DNA from: Algoriphagus antarcticus
GTDB taxonomy: Bacteria; Bacteroidota; Bacteroidia; Cytophagales; Cyclobacteriaceae
DNA length: 64,000 bases
Reading direction: 5' to 3'
Assembly: GCF_002150685.1 (NCBI RefSeq)
Contig: NZ_MSSW01000032.1
Location: 62,001 to 126,000, forward strand
Shown: in pieces, positions 33,148-41,487 of the stretch
Numbering within the stretch: the stretch's first letter is position 1
How the letters are laid out: each line of letters opens with the position of its first letter
Position numbers and translations under genes: made by a program
The notes under the pieces: generated by a model
What the model saw: only the letters and a program-made list of their open reading frames with translations
Told to the model about the DNA's origin: nothing
The model's database searches: none

Positions 33148-33739
33148 GCCCACTCTGATAGTGGTTGCTGGTTGTAATGGTTCAGGTAAATCATCTTTTT
33201 CCAATGCGATTGTTTCTGAAGGAGTCATTCCATTCGATTACGATAAACACTTTTTGCGAACTTATGACGGGTTAATTGACTCTGATTTTAGAGATGTGAT
33301 GGCTCATAATATCGTTAAAACTGAATTAGAAAATGCGGTTTTTAGCTCTATTGAAAACAGAAAGAGTTTCTGTTAAGAAACCAATTTTAATTCGACTCCT
33401 CTTTTTTGGCCCGATAAGTTTAAAGAAGTGGGTTATTAGTTGAATCTGATTTTCTTTTGTTTAGATTCTATCAAAGAAGCAAAAAGGAGAGTGCAAATCC
33501 GAGTGGAAAATGGAGGCCATTTTGTTCCTGAAAATGAAATAATAGATCGTTATTACTTGGGCTATCTCAATCTGGATAAGCATTTTATATATTTTGATAA
33601 CGTTCACTTGCTCAACTCTAGTTACTACAATCAAGAGCCAAAGCATATCTTAAGTATTAGGAAGGGGCAAATTATAGAGATTAGCTGCCTGCCAGAATTT
33701 TTATGCGAATTGATCCCAAATATTGTTCATATGACTTAA
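33140..33739 (+). pseudogene. Zeta-toxin-like kinase with two in-frame stops
   Basis: From GTG 33140 the frame gives MDKPTLIVVAGCNGSGKSSF (P-loop GCNGSGKSS). It stops at TAA 33374-33376, resumes in the same frame as ETNFNSTPLFWPDKFKEVGY to TAG 33437-33439, and then gives LNLIFFCLDSIKEAKRRVQI..RVENGGHFVP to TAA 33739. The ETNF stretch, the R-V-x-x-R-V-x-x-GGH-VP box and the following RY are characteristic of zeta toxins, which phosphorylate UDP-N-acetylglucosamine. One or two point mutations would account for the damage (for example TAT to TAA, CAG to TAG). Confidence 0.75.
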
Positions 33740-33761
33740 TTCTCTTTTTTCGAAATCCGCT

Positions 33762-33813
33762 ATTCAGGATTTGCAATACTGAATCACTATTCTAGGATTT
33801 TTAATCCGAATAG
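33762..33813. repeat. Hairpin element ending in GGATTTTTAAT, copy 2
   Basis: ATTCAGGATTTGCAATACTG, then AAT, forms a hairpin with a short loop, followed by CTAGGATTTTTAAT. Same architecture as 32591 and 36072. Confidence 0.6.
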
Positions 33814-33975
33814 AACCAAATTTGAATGCTTAATAAGTAAAACCTCTAAGGTCTTTTTTGATCTTTGATTAAAACCTTCGAGAAGATTTTTCGCTCCATT
33901 GGAGTTCACAATAATTCTCAAAGGTTAACAATGAATTTCGAATGTTGAAGTTTAAATAATGAAGTATGCTCCAAG

Positions 33976-34833
33976 TTAAAACTCAACTTCTACCAATACT
34001 GGAAAGTGATCGGAAGGATATTTTTTACCATAGTTGTCAGTGAGAATTCCGTGGCGGATCACTGTGATCTCCCCTTTTACAAAGACATGATCGATGATGC
34101 CATCAGGCATTTTCTCCCAGTCAAAACCCGTGAAGGAGCCAGCTGGACCATAAGAGGGAATCTCTGAGATCATTCTGGCATCTTGCCAATCTGGATTAGA
34201 AGTAATGGTAGCGTAAGCGGCATTATCAGGCTTCACGTTGAAATCCCCCATCAGAAGCGCTGGCGCATTCTCTTTGTTGATTAGTGATACCTGAGCCATT
34301 ACCAATTTGCTGCTTTCCTCGCGCGCTTGCTGGCCGATGTGATCATAGTGGATATTGAAGATATAGAAGGTATTATCGCCTTTATCCTTGAACTTCCCCC
34401 ATGTACAGACCCTGTTCAGCGCGGCGTCCCAGCCCTTACTTGGTTTCTCAGGAGTAGGTGAGAGCCAGAAAGTCCCTTGATCCAGAATCTCGAACTTATT
34501 AGGATCGTACAGAATTGCAGCGTATTCGCCTTTTTCGGTTCCGTCATCACGACCCACTCCAATATATTTGTATCCAAGTTCTGTAGTCAGGTCAGTTAAT
34601 TGATTGTGTAAGGCTTCTTGAACTCCAAACAACTCTATCTGATGAAACTGGATCAGACTGGCTACGTGTGGTAATCGGTCAGACCAAAGGTTTCCGACAT
34701 CATTTTGATTGGCATATCGGATGTTGAATGTGGCGAAATTGTGTGTTTGCGCTGTAGAGAGTGAAGTTATTCCTACTATGAAAATGAGTAGGAATACGCT
34801 GGATTTTAAGATTTGGAGAAATTTTGATTTCAT
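33976..34833 (-). CDS. Secreted endonuclease/exonuclease/phosphatase-fold protein
   Basis: A 285-residue protein with signal peptide (SSVFLLIFIVGITSLSTAQT, cleavage near residue 29). The fold motifs are present: ATFNIRYAN, GVQEALHNQL (catalytic Glu), FNIHYDHIG, LLMGDFNVKPD (Asp/Asn pair) and IIDHVFVKG...YPSDHFPVLVEV (terminal SDH). Members act as phosphodiesterases on DNA, RNA or phospholipid-type substrates. The signal peptide places this one in the periplasm or outside. Single gene, convergent with the zeta remnant. Confidence 0.9.
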   Translation of the reverse strand: MKSKFLQILKSSVFLLIFIVGITSLSTAQTHNFATFNIRYANQNDVGNLWSDRLPHVASLIQFHQIELFGVQEALHNQLTDLTTELGYKYIGVGRDDGTEKGEYAAILYDPNKFEILDQGTFWLSPTPEKPSKGWDAALNRVCTWGKFKDKGDNTFYIFNIHYDHIGQQAREESSKLVMAQVSLINKENAPALLMGDFNVKPDNAAYATITSNPDWQDARMISEIPSYGPAGSFTGFDWEKMPDGIIDHVFVKGEITVIRHGILTDNYGKKYPSDHFPVLVEVEF

Positions 34834-35046
34834 GATTTCAGAACTTATTCTTGAAAAATGGTTTTAGTAATTCAATTTGAGGTTTAATTTTAGGATTATC
34901 AAGGTGAAGTATTTAGACCTCAGAATTAAGATATTGGAATTAAGACTTAAGAATTAAGATATTAATATCAAAAATGACACCCGACACCGGCCATACGTCA
35001 TCGAACATGCGGCATAGGTCATCAGACAGCCAACAACCCACATCAA

Positions 35047-35952
35047 ATGAAAACCTTTTATCCCAGAGACCTTTCAACTCAGGAATTCCACGGACTGCTG
35101 CAAGGCGCCGTAGCTCCACGTCCCATAGCTTTTGCAAGTACAATCGATACTGCTGGAAATGTAAACCTGAGTCCCTTTAGCTTTTTCAATTTGTTCAGTA
35201 CCAATCCTGCGATTTTGATTTTCTCTCCTTCCCGAAGAGTACGGGATAATACGACAAAGCATACCCTTCAAAATGTGCTGGAAGTGCCGGAAGTGGTGAT
35301 CCACGTTGTACATTTTGGGATGGTGGAGCAGATGTCGCTAGCCAGCACAGAGTATGACAAAGGCGTAAATGAATTTGAAAAAGCTGGGTTTACAGAAGTG
35401 AAATCGAATGAAGTAAAGCCTCCGAGAATCAAGGAAGCTCATGTTGCTTTCGAGTGCAAAGTGAATGAGGTGAAGTCACTGGGAGATGGTGGGGGAGCAG
35501 GGAATTTGGTGATATGTGAGGTGCTGGTGGCGCATGTGAACGAAGCCATATTGGATGAGGAAGGTGTGATAGATCCTAGGAAACTGGATGCAGTGGCTAG
35601 ATTGGGAGGTAATTGGTATAGCAGAGCTAGTGGAGCATCACTTTTTCAGATCCCGAAGCCATTGCGGACACTTGGCATTGGGATAGATCAAATGCCTGCA
35701 GAAATTAGAAACAGCACTATTTTGAGTGGGAATAATCTGGGGAGATTGGGCAATGTGGAGGCTTTTCCAAGTGAAGCAGAGATTATGAAATTTGGGCAAA
35801 GCCCGGAGATCCAAGAAATGAGAATTCGCTTTCAGTATGATCAAGACTCGATGATTGACCATTTGCATTTGCTAGCCAAAGAAGCACTTGATGAGAATGA
35901 TGTGGAGCGGGCTTGGTTGATATTGCTTCAGAAAGGATTTGGTGATCAGTGA
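35047..35952 (+). CDS. Flavin reductase-like domain protein
   Basis: A 301-residue FMN-binding split-barrel protein. LQGAVAPRPIAFASTIDTAG, NLSPFSFFNLFSTNPAILIF and NVLEVPEVVIHVV match the flavin reductase-like family, which uses FMN as cofactor. A 90-residue C-terminal helical extension (from about residue 215) is seen in Bacteroidota members. Physiological electron partner unknown. The 200 bp upstream contain GAATTAAGATATT-type short repeats only. Confidence 0.88.
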   Translation: MKTFYPRDLSTQEFHGLLQGAVAPRPIAFASTIDTAGNVNLSPFSFFNLFSTNPAILIFSPSRRVRDNTTKHTLQNVLEVPEVVIHVVHFGMVEQMSLASTEYDKGVNEFEKAGFTEVKSNEVKPPRIKEAHVAFECKVNEVKSLGDGGGAGNLVICEVLVAHVNEAILDEEGVIDPRKLDAVARLGGNWYSRASGASLFQIPKPLRTLGIGIDQMPAEIRNSTILSGNNLGRLGNVEAFPSEAEIMKFGQSPEIQEMRIRFQYDQDSMIDHLHLLAKEALDENDVERAWLILLQKGFGDQ

Positions 35953-36327
35953 GCAGTATTCAGTTGCAGTAGCCAGATTTCAGTCGCAATGATCAGTTTT
36001 CAGTTGTGCGAGAAGAAGGTAAAACGAAAAGAAATGGAGACTTCGACTTCGCTCAGTCTGACAATCCTGCTGTTCGAGATTTGTAATCTCGAACCTGTTT
36101 CCTTGGATTTTTAATACCCAATGACAAAGACTTTACTCTTGTAGAATTCTTAGTACACTTGAAAGCACGATTAAGAGGAGAGAAAAAGAAATCTGCGCCC
36201 TAGTGCCTTGGCGGGAGTCAAGAATATTCAAGCAAGTCCAGCTTCTGGAAAAGAAGGACAAAAGTGATTCAATTCTCCGATTTCTCTGCGAAAAACTCCT
36301 TGTTCACCGCGGTTGAAAAAACAGGAA
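35953..36327. other. Gene-free stretch with short repeats
   Basis: It holds three imperfect CAGTTGCAGT/CAGTCGCAAT/CAGTTTTCAGTTG units (about 35957-36007), a GACTTCGACTTCGCTCAGTC motif (about 36040-36060) and a GGATTTTTAAT-type hairpin element (36072-36115). No gene seen. Confidence 0.5.
36072..36115. repeat. Hairpin element ending in GGATTTTTAAT, copy 3
   Basis: GTTCGAGATT/AATCTCGAAC is a 10-bp perfect stem with loop TGT, followed by CCTTGGATTTTTAAT. Its stem differs from the copy at 33762 but is equally well paired. Confidence 0.65.
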
Positions 36328-36352
36328 TAAAAAAAGCGGCCTGAGCCGCTTT
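36328..36352 (-). terminator. sppA terminator
   Basis: On the minus strand AAAGCGGC, loop TCAG, GCCGCTTT and a T-run, directly after the sppA stop. Confidence 0.85.
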
Positions 36353-36354
36353 CC

Positions 36355-38121
36355 TTATTTTATGATGATTTCCTGAGGCATCCGAACTTGCACACCTTCA
36401 TAGGATTTTATTTTTTCCACTTGCTTGAAGATCGTGTAGTTTGATCCTAATTGACTTTGGAGTATTTTGATTTGAACATTGTTTCCTAGGTCTTCCATGA
36501 TGGTTTCAAACCATGGCTTTTTAGTAGGATAATAGACTACTCGATAATCATCACCTGCACCTATTCTAGCAGCAGCGATTTCGATAGTCGTATTCAATCC
36601 ACCTAAGACATCTACCAAGCCTCTTTCCTTAGCTTGATTTCCTGTCCAAACTCTTCCCGACGCTACTTCCTTCACCGCCTCAGCAGTCATTCCTCTTCCT
36701 TCAGCCACTCTGGATATAAAGGTTTCATAGCCGTCTTCCACAGTTCCTTGGATGATGGTTCGCTCAACTTCAGTCAACGGTCTGGTTGGATTCATGAAGT
36801 CCGATAATTCGCCAGTTTTTACCACATCTACAGTGATTCCCAGGTGTTCATTAAGTAATTCCTTTACGTTGAACGTCATTCCGAAAATCCCGATTGACCC
36901 GGTGATGGTGTTTGGCTGTGCAACAATAGTGTCAGCTGGAGCGGAAATGTAATAACCACCAGACGCTGCCACTTCGCCCATAGAAACGTAAAGAGGTTTA
37001 ACCTTTTTGGCCTCTGCCATTTCTCTCCAAATCACTTCTGAAGCTACTACTGATCCTCCAGGGGAATTCACGCGAAGAACGATTGCTTTAATGTTTTCGT
37101 CTTTGCGAGCCTTGCGGATTTCTTTGGCGAATTTCTCAGAGCTAATCACTCCATCTGCTTTTCCTCCTACGATCTCACCTTCTGCGATGATTACTGCTAT
37201 TCTATTTGAGGAAGTAACGTTCTTGGATTTTACTGTTTTGTTTAAGTCCGTGACGTTGATTGTTTCAATGTCATCGTCCTCATCTACACCAAGTTTTTCT
37301 TTTAGTTTGGAAAGTACCTGATCAAAATAAAGTAAGTCTGTTGCCAAGCCGTACGTCACTGCATCTTGAGGCTTGCGTACCAACATCAAGTTATTGATTT
37401 TCTTTAGGCTGTCATACCCAATTCCTCTTGACTCAGAGACGCCATGCAGTGCAAATTGATTCATGTCGTCCAAAAATGACTGCGTCTGCAATCTAGCTTC
37501 TGGACTATTTTCCTCTAGTATAAAAGGCTCCACGGCAGACTTGAATTCTCCAACACGGAAGATTTCAGGCTTTACACCGACTTTTTCGAAAAGGCCCTTG
37601 AAGAAAATTCCTTCAGAAGAAAATCCGTTGAAGTCAATTCCTCCCAATGGATTCAGATAGATTTCATCTGCAACCGAGGCAATGTAATAACCCCCTTCGG
37701 TATATGCTTCATCGTAAGCCACGATGAATTTACCTGAAGTCTTGAAATCTACTAAGGCTTCGCGAAGCTCAAGCAAGCTTGCCTGTCCAGCTATTACCAG
37801 GCCAGTGTTTAGATAAATTCCTTTGATATTGTCATTGGTCTTTGCTTCGCCAATGGCTTTTTTGAGATTGATAAGGCCGGCATTGAATTCCTGTCCGAAT
37901 GGATTTCCAAAAATGGAAAGATCCAAATCATCGTCGGATGTTCGCTCTACGATTATTCTGCCGTTGAGATCGAGGTGCAAAACCGAATTTTCACTTACCG
38001 TCACTTCATCATTTCCACTGGAGGCTACGATGCCGATCAAGCCAAACATAATAAGCACACTAAGTATGCTGAAAACAAAAAGACCAACGATCACCGCCAG
38101 TACGTTTCCTAAGAATTTCAT
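36355..38121 (-). CDS. sppA: Signal peptide peptidase SppA, 67K type
   Basis: A 588-residue inner-membrane serine protease that degrades cleaved signal peptides. One N-terminal TM helix (MKFLGNVLAVIVGLFVFSIL) is followed by two tandem S49 domains. The lysine of the Ser-Lys dyad is in VGEFKSAVEPF (first domain) and the serine in GEVAASGGYYISAPAD (second domain), as in the double-length E. coli enzyme. Monocistronic, with its own terminator, divergent from folK with a short shared promoter region. Confidence 0.94.
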   Translation of the reverse strand: MKFLGNVLAVIVGLFVFSILSVLIMFGLIGIVASSGNDEVTVSENSVLHLDLNGRIIVERTSDDDLDLSIFGNPFGQEFNAGLINLKKAIGEAKTNDNIKGIYLNTGLVIAGQASLLELREALVDFKTSGKFIVAYDEAYTEGGYYIASVADEIYLNPLGGIDFNGFSSEGIFFKGLFEKVGVKPEIFRVGEFKSAVEPFILEENSPEARLQTQSFLDDMNQFALHGVSESRGIGYDSLKKINNLMLVRKPQDAVTYGLATDLLYFDQVLSKLKEKLGVDEDDDIETINVTDLNKTVKSKNVTSSNRIAVIIAEGEIVGGKADGVISSEKFAKEIRKARKDENIKAIVLRVNSPGGSVVASEVIWREMAEAKKVKPLYVSMGEVAASGGYYISAPADTIVAQPNTITGSIGIFGMTFNVKELLNEHLGITVDVVKTGELSDFMNPTRPLTEVERTIIQGTVEDGYETFISRVAEGRGMTAEAVKEVASGRVWTGNQAKERGLVDVLGGLNTTIEIAAARIGAGDDYRVVYYPTKKPWFETIMEDLGNNVQIKILQSQLGSNYTIFKQVEKIKSYEGVQVRMPQEIIIK

Positions 38122-38192
38122 AAGCTAAATTATTTGAAGCCCCAAAATAACCTAATTTGGAGCATGTTTACAAAAGCAATTATAAGCTGAGA

Positions 38193-38678
38193 ATGTTTGA
38201 AAAAGTAGTTTTGATTTTAGGCGGAAATAAAGGTGACAGAAAAGCACTGTTGAGGTCAGCGGTAGAGGCTGTTTCGGAATTGGGTGAACTGACCCTGATA
38301 TCAAAGATTTATGAAACAGAAGCGTGGGGCGGAGTGGCTAAAGGGCTTTTTTTGAATCAAGTGGTTGAGATCAAAACATCTTACTCTCCTTCCGAACTTC
38401 TAGCTTTTGCCCAAAAAACCGAAACGGATCTGGGAAGAAAAAGAGAAGAACATTGGGGCGATCGAACGATGGATATTGATATTATTTATTTTGGGAAGAG
38501 AGTAATTGATACCCCAGGACTTCGGATTCCTCATCCTTTTTTGACGGAGAGGAAATTTGTGCTGGCGCCTTTGGCTGAGATTCTGCCAGATTTTATTCAT
38601 CCAGTTTTTGGAAAAAGTAGTCAGCAGATGCTGGAAGATTGTGAGGATAAAAGTGAAGTGAGGAAGTTGAAAAGTTGA
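38193..38678 (+). CDS. folK: 6-hydroxymethyl-7,8-dihydropterin pyrophosphokinase
   Basis: A 161-residue enzyme of folate synthesis (pyrophosphoryl transfer from ATP to hydroxymethyl-dihydropterin). MFEKVVLILGGNKGDRKALL, YETEAWGG, FLNQVVEIKT and EEHWGDRTMDIDIIYFG, then IPHPFLTERKFVLAPLAEI, cover the family signature. I choose ATG 38193 because an upstream TTG frame (38157) adds residues with no counterpart in the family. A decayed copy of its 3' end lies 1.2 kb downstream, beyond the XRE/DUF2975 pair. Confidence 0.93.
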   Translation: MFEKVVLILGGNKGDRKALLRSAVEAVSELGELTLISKIYETEAWGGVAKGLFLNQVVEIKTSYSPSELLAFAQKTETDLGRKREEHWGDRTMDIDIIYFGKRVIDTPGLRIPHPFLTERKFVLAPLAEILPDFIHPVFGKSSQQMLEDCEDKSEVRKLKS

Positions 38679-38804
38679 AAGGTCGGAAGACCCGCCACAA
38701 CGAGTTTGTGGTTGGGGCTAGCGTTTGTGTCAACGTGTAAAACTGCTTGATATCAAATTTAAACTTGCCCTTTCTAAGGATGTCTATCGCTAGTTTTATT
38801 TTTT

Positions 38805-39008
38805 TTAGTCTACATATTCTAGAATGTCTCCTGGCTGGCAATTCAATACTTCACATATTGATTCCAATGTACTAAATCGGATCGCTTTTGCTTTCCCTGT
38901 TTTTAGAATGGAAAGATTAGACAGCGTTAAACCTACTTTTTCGGAAAGCTCATTAAGTGACATTTTTCGCTTTGCCATCATTACATCTAAGTTTACTATT
39001 ATGGGCAT
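38805..39008 (-). CDS. Small XRE-family HTH regulator
   Basis: A 67-residue Cro/CI-like DNA-binding protein almost entirely made of the HTH domain: MAKRKMSLNELSEKVGLTLS, NLSILKTGKAKAIRFSTLES, ICEVLNCQPGDILEYVD. Family knowledge: YozG-type regulators of this size sit next to DUF2975 membrane proteins, as here (3 bp gap). It is the downstream gene of the pair and probably regulates it. Confidence 0.88.
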   Translation of the reverse strand: MPIIVNLDVMMAKRKMSLNELSEKVGLTLSNLSILKTGKAKAIRFSTLESICEVLNCQPGDILEYVD

Positions 39009-39011
39009 GAG

Positions 39012-39569
39012 TTATACTGTTAAATCGTTTTCGTTTTGAATTTCTATTCCTCTTTTTACAATCTGTACGATTACAAAAAGTATAACCGCCATAAAAAGCC
39101 ACACATCAGCTCCGGCAATGTGCAAGGATTGCAGGTCGGCTTTAGCGTGTCCTTGTATAGTCAGCCACAAGGAATATTCAAATCCAGAATGAGAGAACAA
39201 ACCTATGCCTAAAGCCAGATAGGCCAAGTTTAAAATGAACTGCCTCAATTCCATACTGAAAGGTTGTGAAATGTTCAGCTTTTTGTCAACAAACAGTTTT
39301 ACAATAAGATAAAACATTATTGCTTTCAATACCGCTACAATAATCATGGTCAGCGTGATGATAAAAAAATATCCCTGGTCAGACTCAAAAAGGCTTGACA
39401 AATAATCTGCCCCTTCCCAAAAATTCCCAACGCCAAGTGGGTTTATGAAAAGTGTGATAATAGTATTGGCAACAGTACCACCAGCTTCAATACATAAGCC
39501 AATAAAAATTATCCAAGAAAGTATCTCCAATACTTTCAAAATATGGTTAGTCGTGATTTTGATTTCCAT
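39012..39569 (-). CDS. DUF2975 membrane protein
   Basis: A 185-residue protein with four TM helices (about 10-35, 70-95, 110-132, 150-172). The F-V-D-K-K-L-N-I-S-Q-P-F stretch between helices 2 and 3 is characteristic of DUF2975. Function unknown. It is co-transcribed with the small XRE regulator. The pair lies between folK and a displaced copy of the folK 3' end, suggesting arrival as a cassette. Confidence 0.82.
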   Translation of the reverse strand: MEIKITTNHILKVLEILSWIIFIGLCIEAGGTVANTIITLFINPLGVGNFWEGADYLSSLFESDQGYFFIITLTMIIVAVLKAIMFYLIVKLFVDKKLNISQPFSMELRQFILNLAYLALGIGLFSHSGFEYSLWLTIQGHAKADLQSLHIAGADVWLFMAVILFVIVQIVKRGIEIQNENDLTV

Positions 39570-39697
39570 AATTAGCTTCCAGTTTAAAATGATGATTTAA
39601 ATATCATTAAAAATTTATTGCGAAACAATAAATTTATGTTGATAAAAGTAAAAATTATTTTTTTGTTCTACTAATCAAAAATTGGTGATAATCTCAA

Positions 39698-39765
39698 CGA
39701 TTTAAAATTCTCATCGTAATCCTGAGGTAAATCAAAGAGAAGATGCCGATAAACTGTAATCAATA
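39698..39765. repeat. Direct repeat, left copy
   Basis: CGAT..AA.TTCTCAT.GTAA.CCTGAGGTAA followed by AGAGAAGA and CGATAAACT.TAATCA matches 39948-40013 in the same orientation, 250 bp away. The right copy adjoins the fabD terminator. Confidence 0.65.
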
Positions 39766-39797
39766 AAACAAAGGTTCTTCAGACCTGAAGGCAGTAG

Positions 39798-39885
39798 ATA
39801 TTTTATCCATCAAGTTTTGGGAGAAGTAGTCAGCAGATGCTCCAAGATTGTGAGGATAAAAGTGAAGTGCGGAAGTTGTAAGGTT
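39798..39885 (+). pseudogene. Detached, decayed copy of the folK 3' end
   Basis: AGTAGTCAGCAGATGCT followed by AAGATTGTGAGGATAAAAGT and GAAGTG.GGAAGTTG matches 38588-38678 over about 88 bp with roughly 85-90% identity, same orientation. An indel puts it out of frame. No upstream coding sequence remains. Confidence 0.75.
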
Positions 39886-39947
39886 TGTAAATGGTAAGAA
39901 GTAAAACGTGAAAAGTGTCAAGTAGAATCAGGACGTTAAAATATCAG

Positions 39948-40013
39948 CGATTCTTAGTTCTCATGGTAACCCTGAGGTAATAGAGAGAAGAAGTCGATAA
40001 ACTATAATCAAAA
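39948..40013. repeat. Direct repeat, right copy
   Basis: Partner of 39698-39765. The repeats enclose the folK 3'-end remnant. The rest of the 39570-40010 gap holds no gene. Confidence 0.65.
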
Positions 40014-40053
40014 AAAGCTTGGCCTAAGTCAGAAGACTTTGAACCAAGCTTTT
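40011..40053 (-). terminator. fabD terminator (possibly bidirectional)
   Basis: AAAAGCTTGG pairs with CCAAGCTTTT and an inner AAGTC/GACTT extends the stem. The minus strand ends in a T-run, 49 bp after the fabD stop. Confidence 0.75.
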
Positions 40054-40101
40054 CCTTTATTCTCTCCGCGTTCTTCCGCAAAACCTCAGTAAACTTTGCG
40101 G

Positions 40102-40977
40102 TTAAACACCTGAAACTTCTGCTTCAGGATGAATTTTCTTTACTAAACCTTGGAGGACTTTTCCAGGGCCGCATTCTACAAATTCTGTGGCACCGTCAGC
40201 CACCATATTTTGAACCGATTGTGTCCATTTCACAGGCGCGGTAAGCTGAGCGATCAAATTAGCTTTGATTTCTGTCAGATCATTAACCGCTGTGGTACTT
40301 ACATTTTGATAAATAGGGCAGCTAGGAGTATGAAACGTAGTGGCTTCGATAGCTGTCTGCAATTTCTCACGGGCAGGTTCCATGAGTGGCGAGTGGAAAG
40401 CGCCACCCACAGGAAGTGGCAAAGCGCGCTTGGCACCAGCTTCTTTCATTTTTTCACAGGCAAGTTCGATTCCTTTATTTGAACCGGAAATAACCAATTG
40501 ACCTGGGCAGTTATAGTTTGCCGGAACAACCACTTCTTCAGTGAATGATGCGCAGATTTCTTCTACTTTCTCATCTGCAAGCCCTAGGATTGCGGCCATG
40601 GTAGATGGGTTTATTTCGCAGGCTTCCTGCATCGCAAGGGCTCTTTGATGGACTAGCCTTAGGCCGTCTTCGAATGCAAGCGTACCATTGGCAACCAAAG
40701 CGGAAAGCTCTCCCAAGGAATGGCCTGCAACCATATCCGGCGCGAAATCAGGAGTTGTTTTAGCCAAAATCACGGAATGAAGAAAGACAGCAGGTTGGGT
40801 GACATTCGTTTGCTTCAATTCCTCGGCCGTCCCTTCAAACATGATGTCGGTGATACGGAAACCCAAGATTTTATTTGCTTGCTCAAATAATTCCTTTGCC
40901 TGAGGATTCTCTTCATAAAGTGCTTTTCCCATTCCTGGGAATTGGGCGCCTTGGCCCGGAAAAACAAATGCCTTCAT
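40102..40977 (-). CDS. fabD: Malonyl-CoA:ACP transacylase
   Basis: A 291-residue enzyme that loads malonate onto acyl carrier protein for fatty-acid synthesis. FVFPGQGAQFPGMGKALYEE at the N-terminus, nucleophile in AGHSLGELSAL (Ser near residue 89), arginine in LVHQRALAMQEA, and histidine in GGAFHSPLMEPA are all present. Length is normal. Not adjacent to other fab genes in this window. Confidence 0.95.
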   Translation of the reverse strand: MKAFVFPGQGAQFPGMGKALYEENPQAKELFEQANKILGFRITDIMFEGTAEELKQTNVTQPAVFLHSVILAKTTPDFAPDMVAGHSLGELSALVANGTLAFEDGLRLVHQRALAMQEACEINPSTMAAILGLADEKVEEICASFTEEVVVPANYNCPGQLVISGSNKGIELACEKMKEAGAKRALPLPVGGAFHSPLMEPAREKLQTAIEATTFHTPSCPIYQNVSTTAVNDLTEIKANLIAQLTAPVKWTQSVQNMVADGATEFVECGPGKVLQGLVKKIHPEAEVSGV

Positions 40978-41043
40978 TAACTAGTGTTTTTTTGTTCGGG
41001 GCAAATATACCTCTTTTCCCAAAGTCAGCATTCACTTGTAAGG

Positions 41044-41487
41044 TCAGGACTGGAGCCTGATCCCCGTTTGAGAGATTGTCTCTGCAGAAAGAAACTTTGC
41101 TTTTTCGGCTGGAGTAGGAAGTCTGCATGTGTTTTTTTTACCAAACCAACGGTAGCGGTTACTGCCAATCCAATTGTAAATGGAGTCTCTAAGGAATTTT
41201 GGAAGAAAAATAAGTGGGTAAAAAGCTGGCCAAAGCCCAGATAGATTCCGGGCTATTTTTAGGGCAGCTGTGCTTTTATAATAGATTTCACCCTTTTCCA
41301 AAAGGACTAGTGAGTCTAAGTAATCTTCTCGCACTTGAAAATTGGAGAGTATTTTTCTACTAAAATCCTCTTGTAATGCTCCCACTAGGAAGTGGTCATC
41401 GTTGTCTCGCTGGATGACAAAATCAATGGAAGCATTACAGAGGTTGCAAACCCCATCAAAGAATATGATGGATTTGGCTAGGATCAT
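41044..41487 (-). CDS. DCC family thiol-disulfide oxidoreductase-like protein (DUF393)
   Basis: A 147-residue protein with IIFFDGVCNLCNASIDFVIQ: the DGxCxxC motif that names the family. The remainder (FQVREDYLDSLVLLEKGEIY, ALKIARNLSGLWPAFYPLIF) matches the thioredoxin-related fold with a hydrophobic helix. The start overlaps the end of the upstream T9SS-substrate gene by 4 nt (ATGA). Redox partner unknown. Confidence 0.88.
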   Translation of the reverse strand: MILAKSIIFFDGVCNLCNASIDFVIQRDNDDHFLVGALQEDFSRKILSNFQVREDYLDSLVLLEKGEIYYKSTAALKIARNLSGLWPAFYPLIFLPKFLRDSIYNWIGSNRYRWFGKKNTCRLPTPAEKAKFLSAETISQTGIRLQS

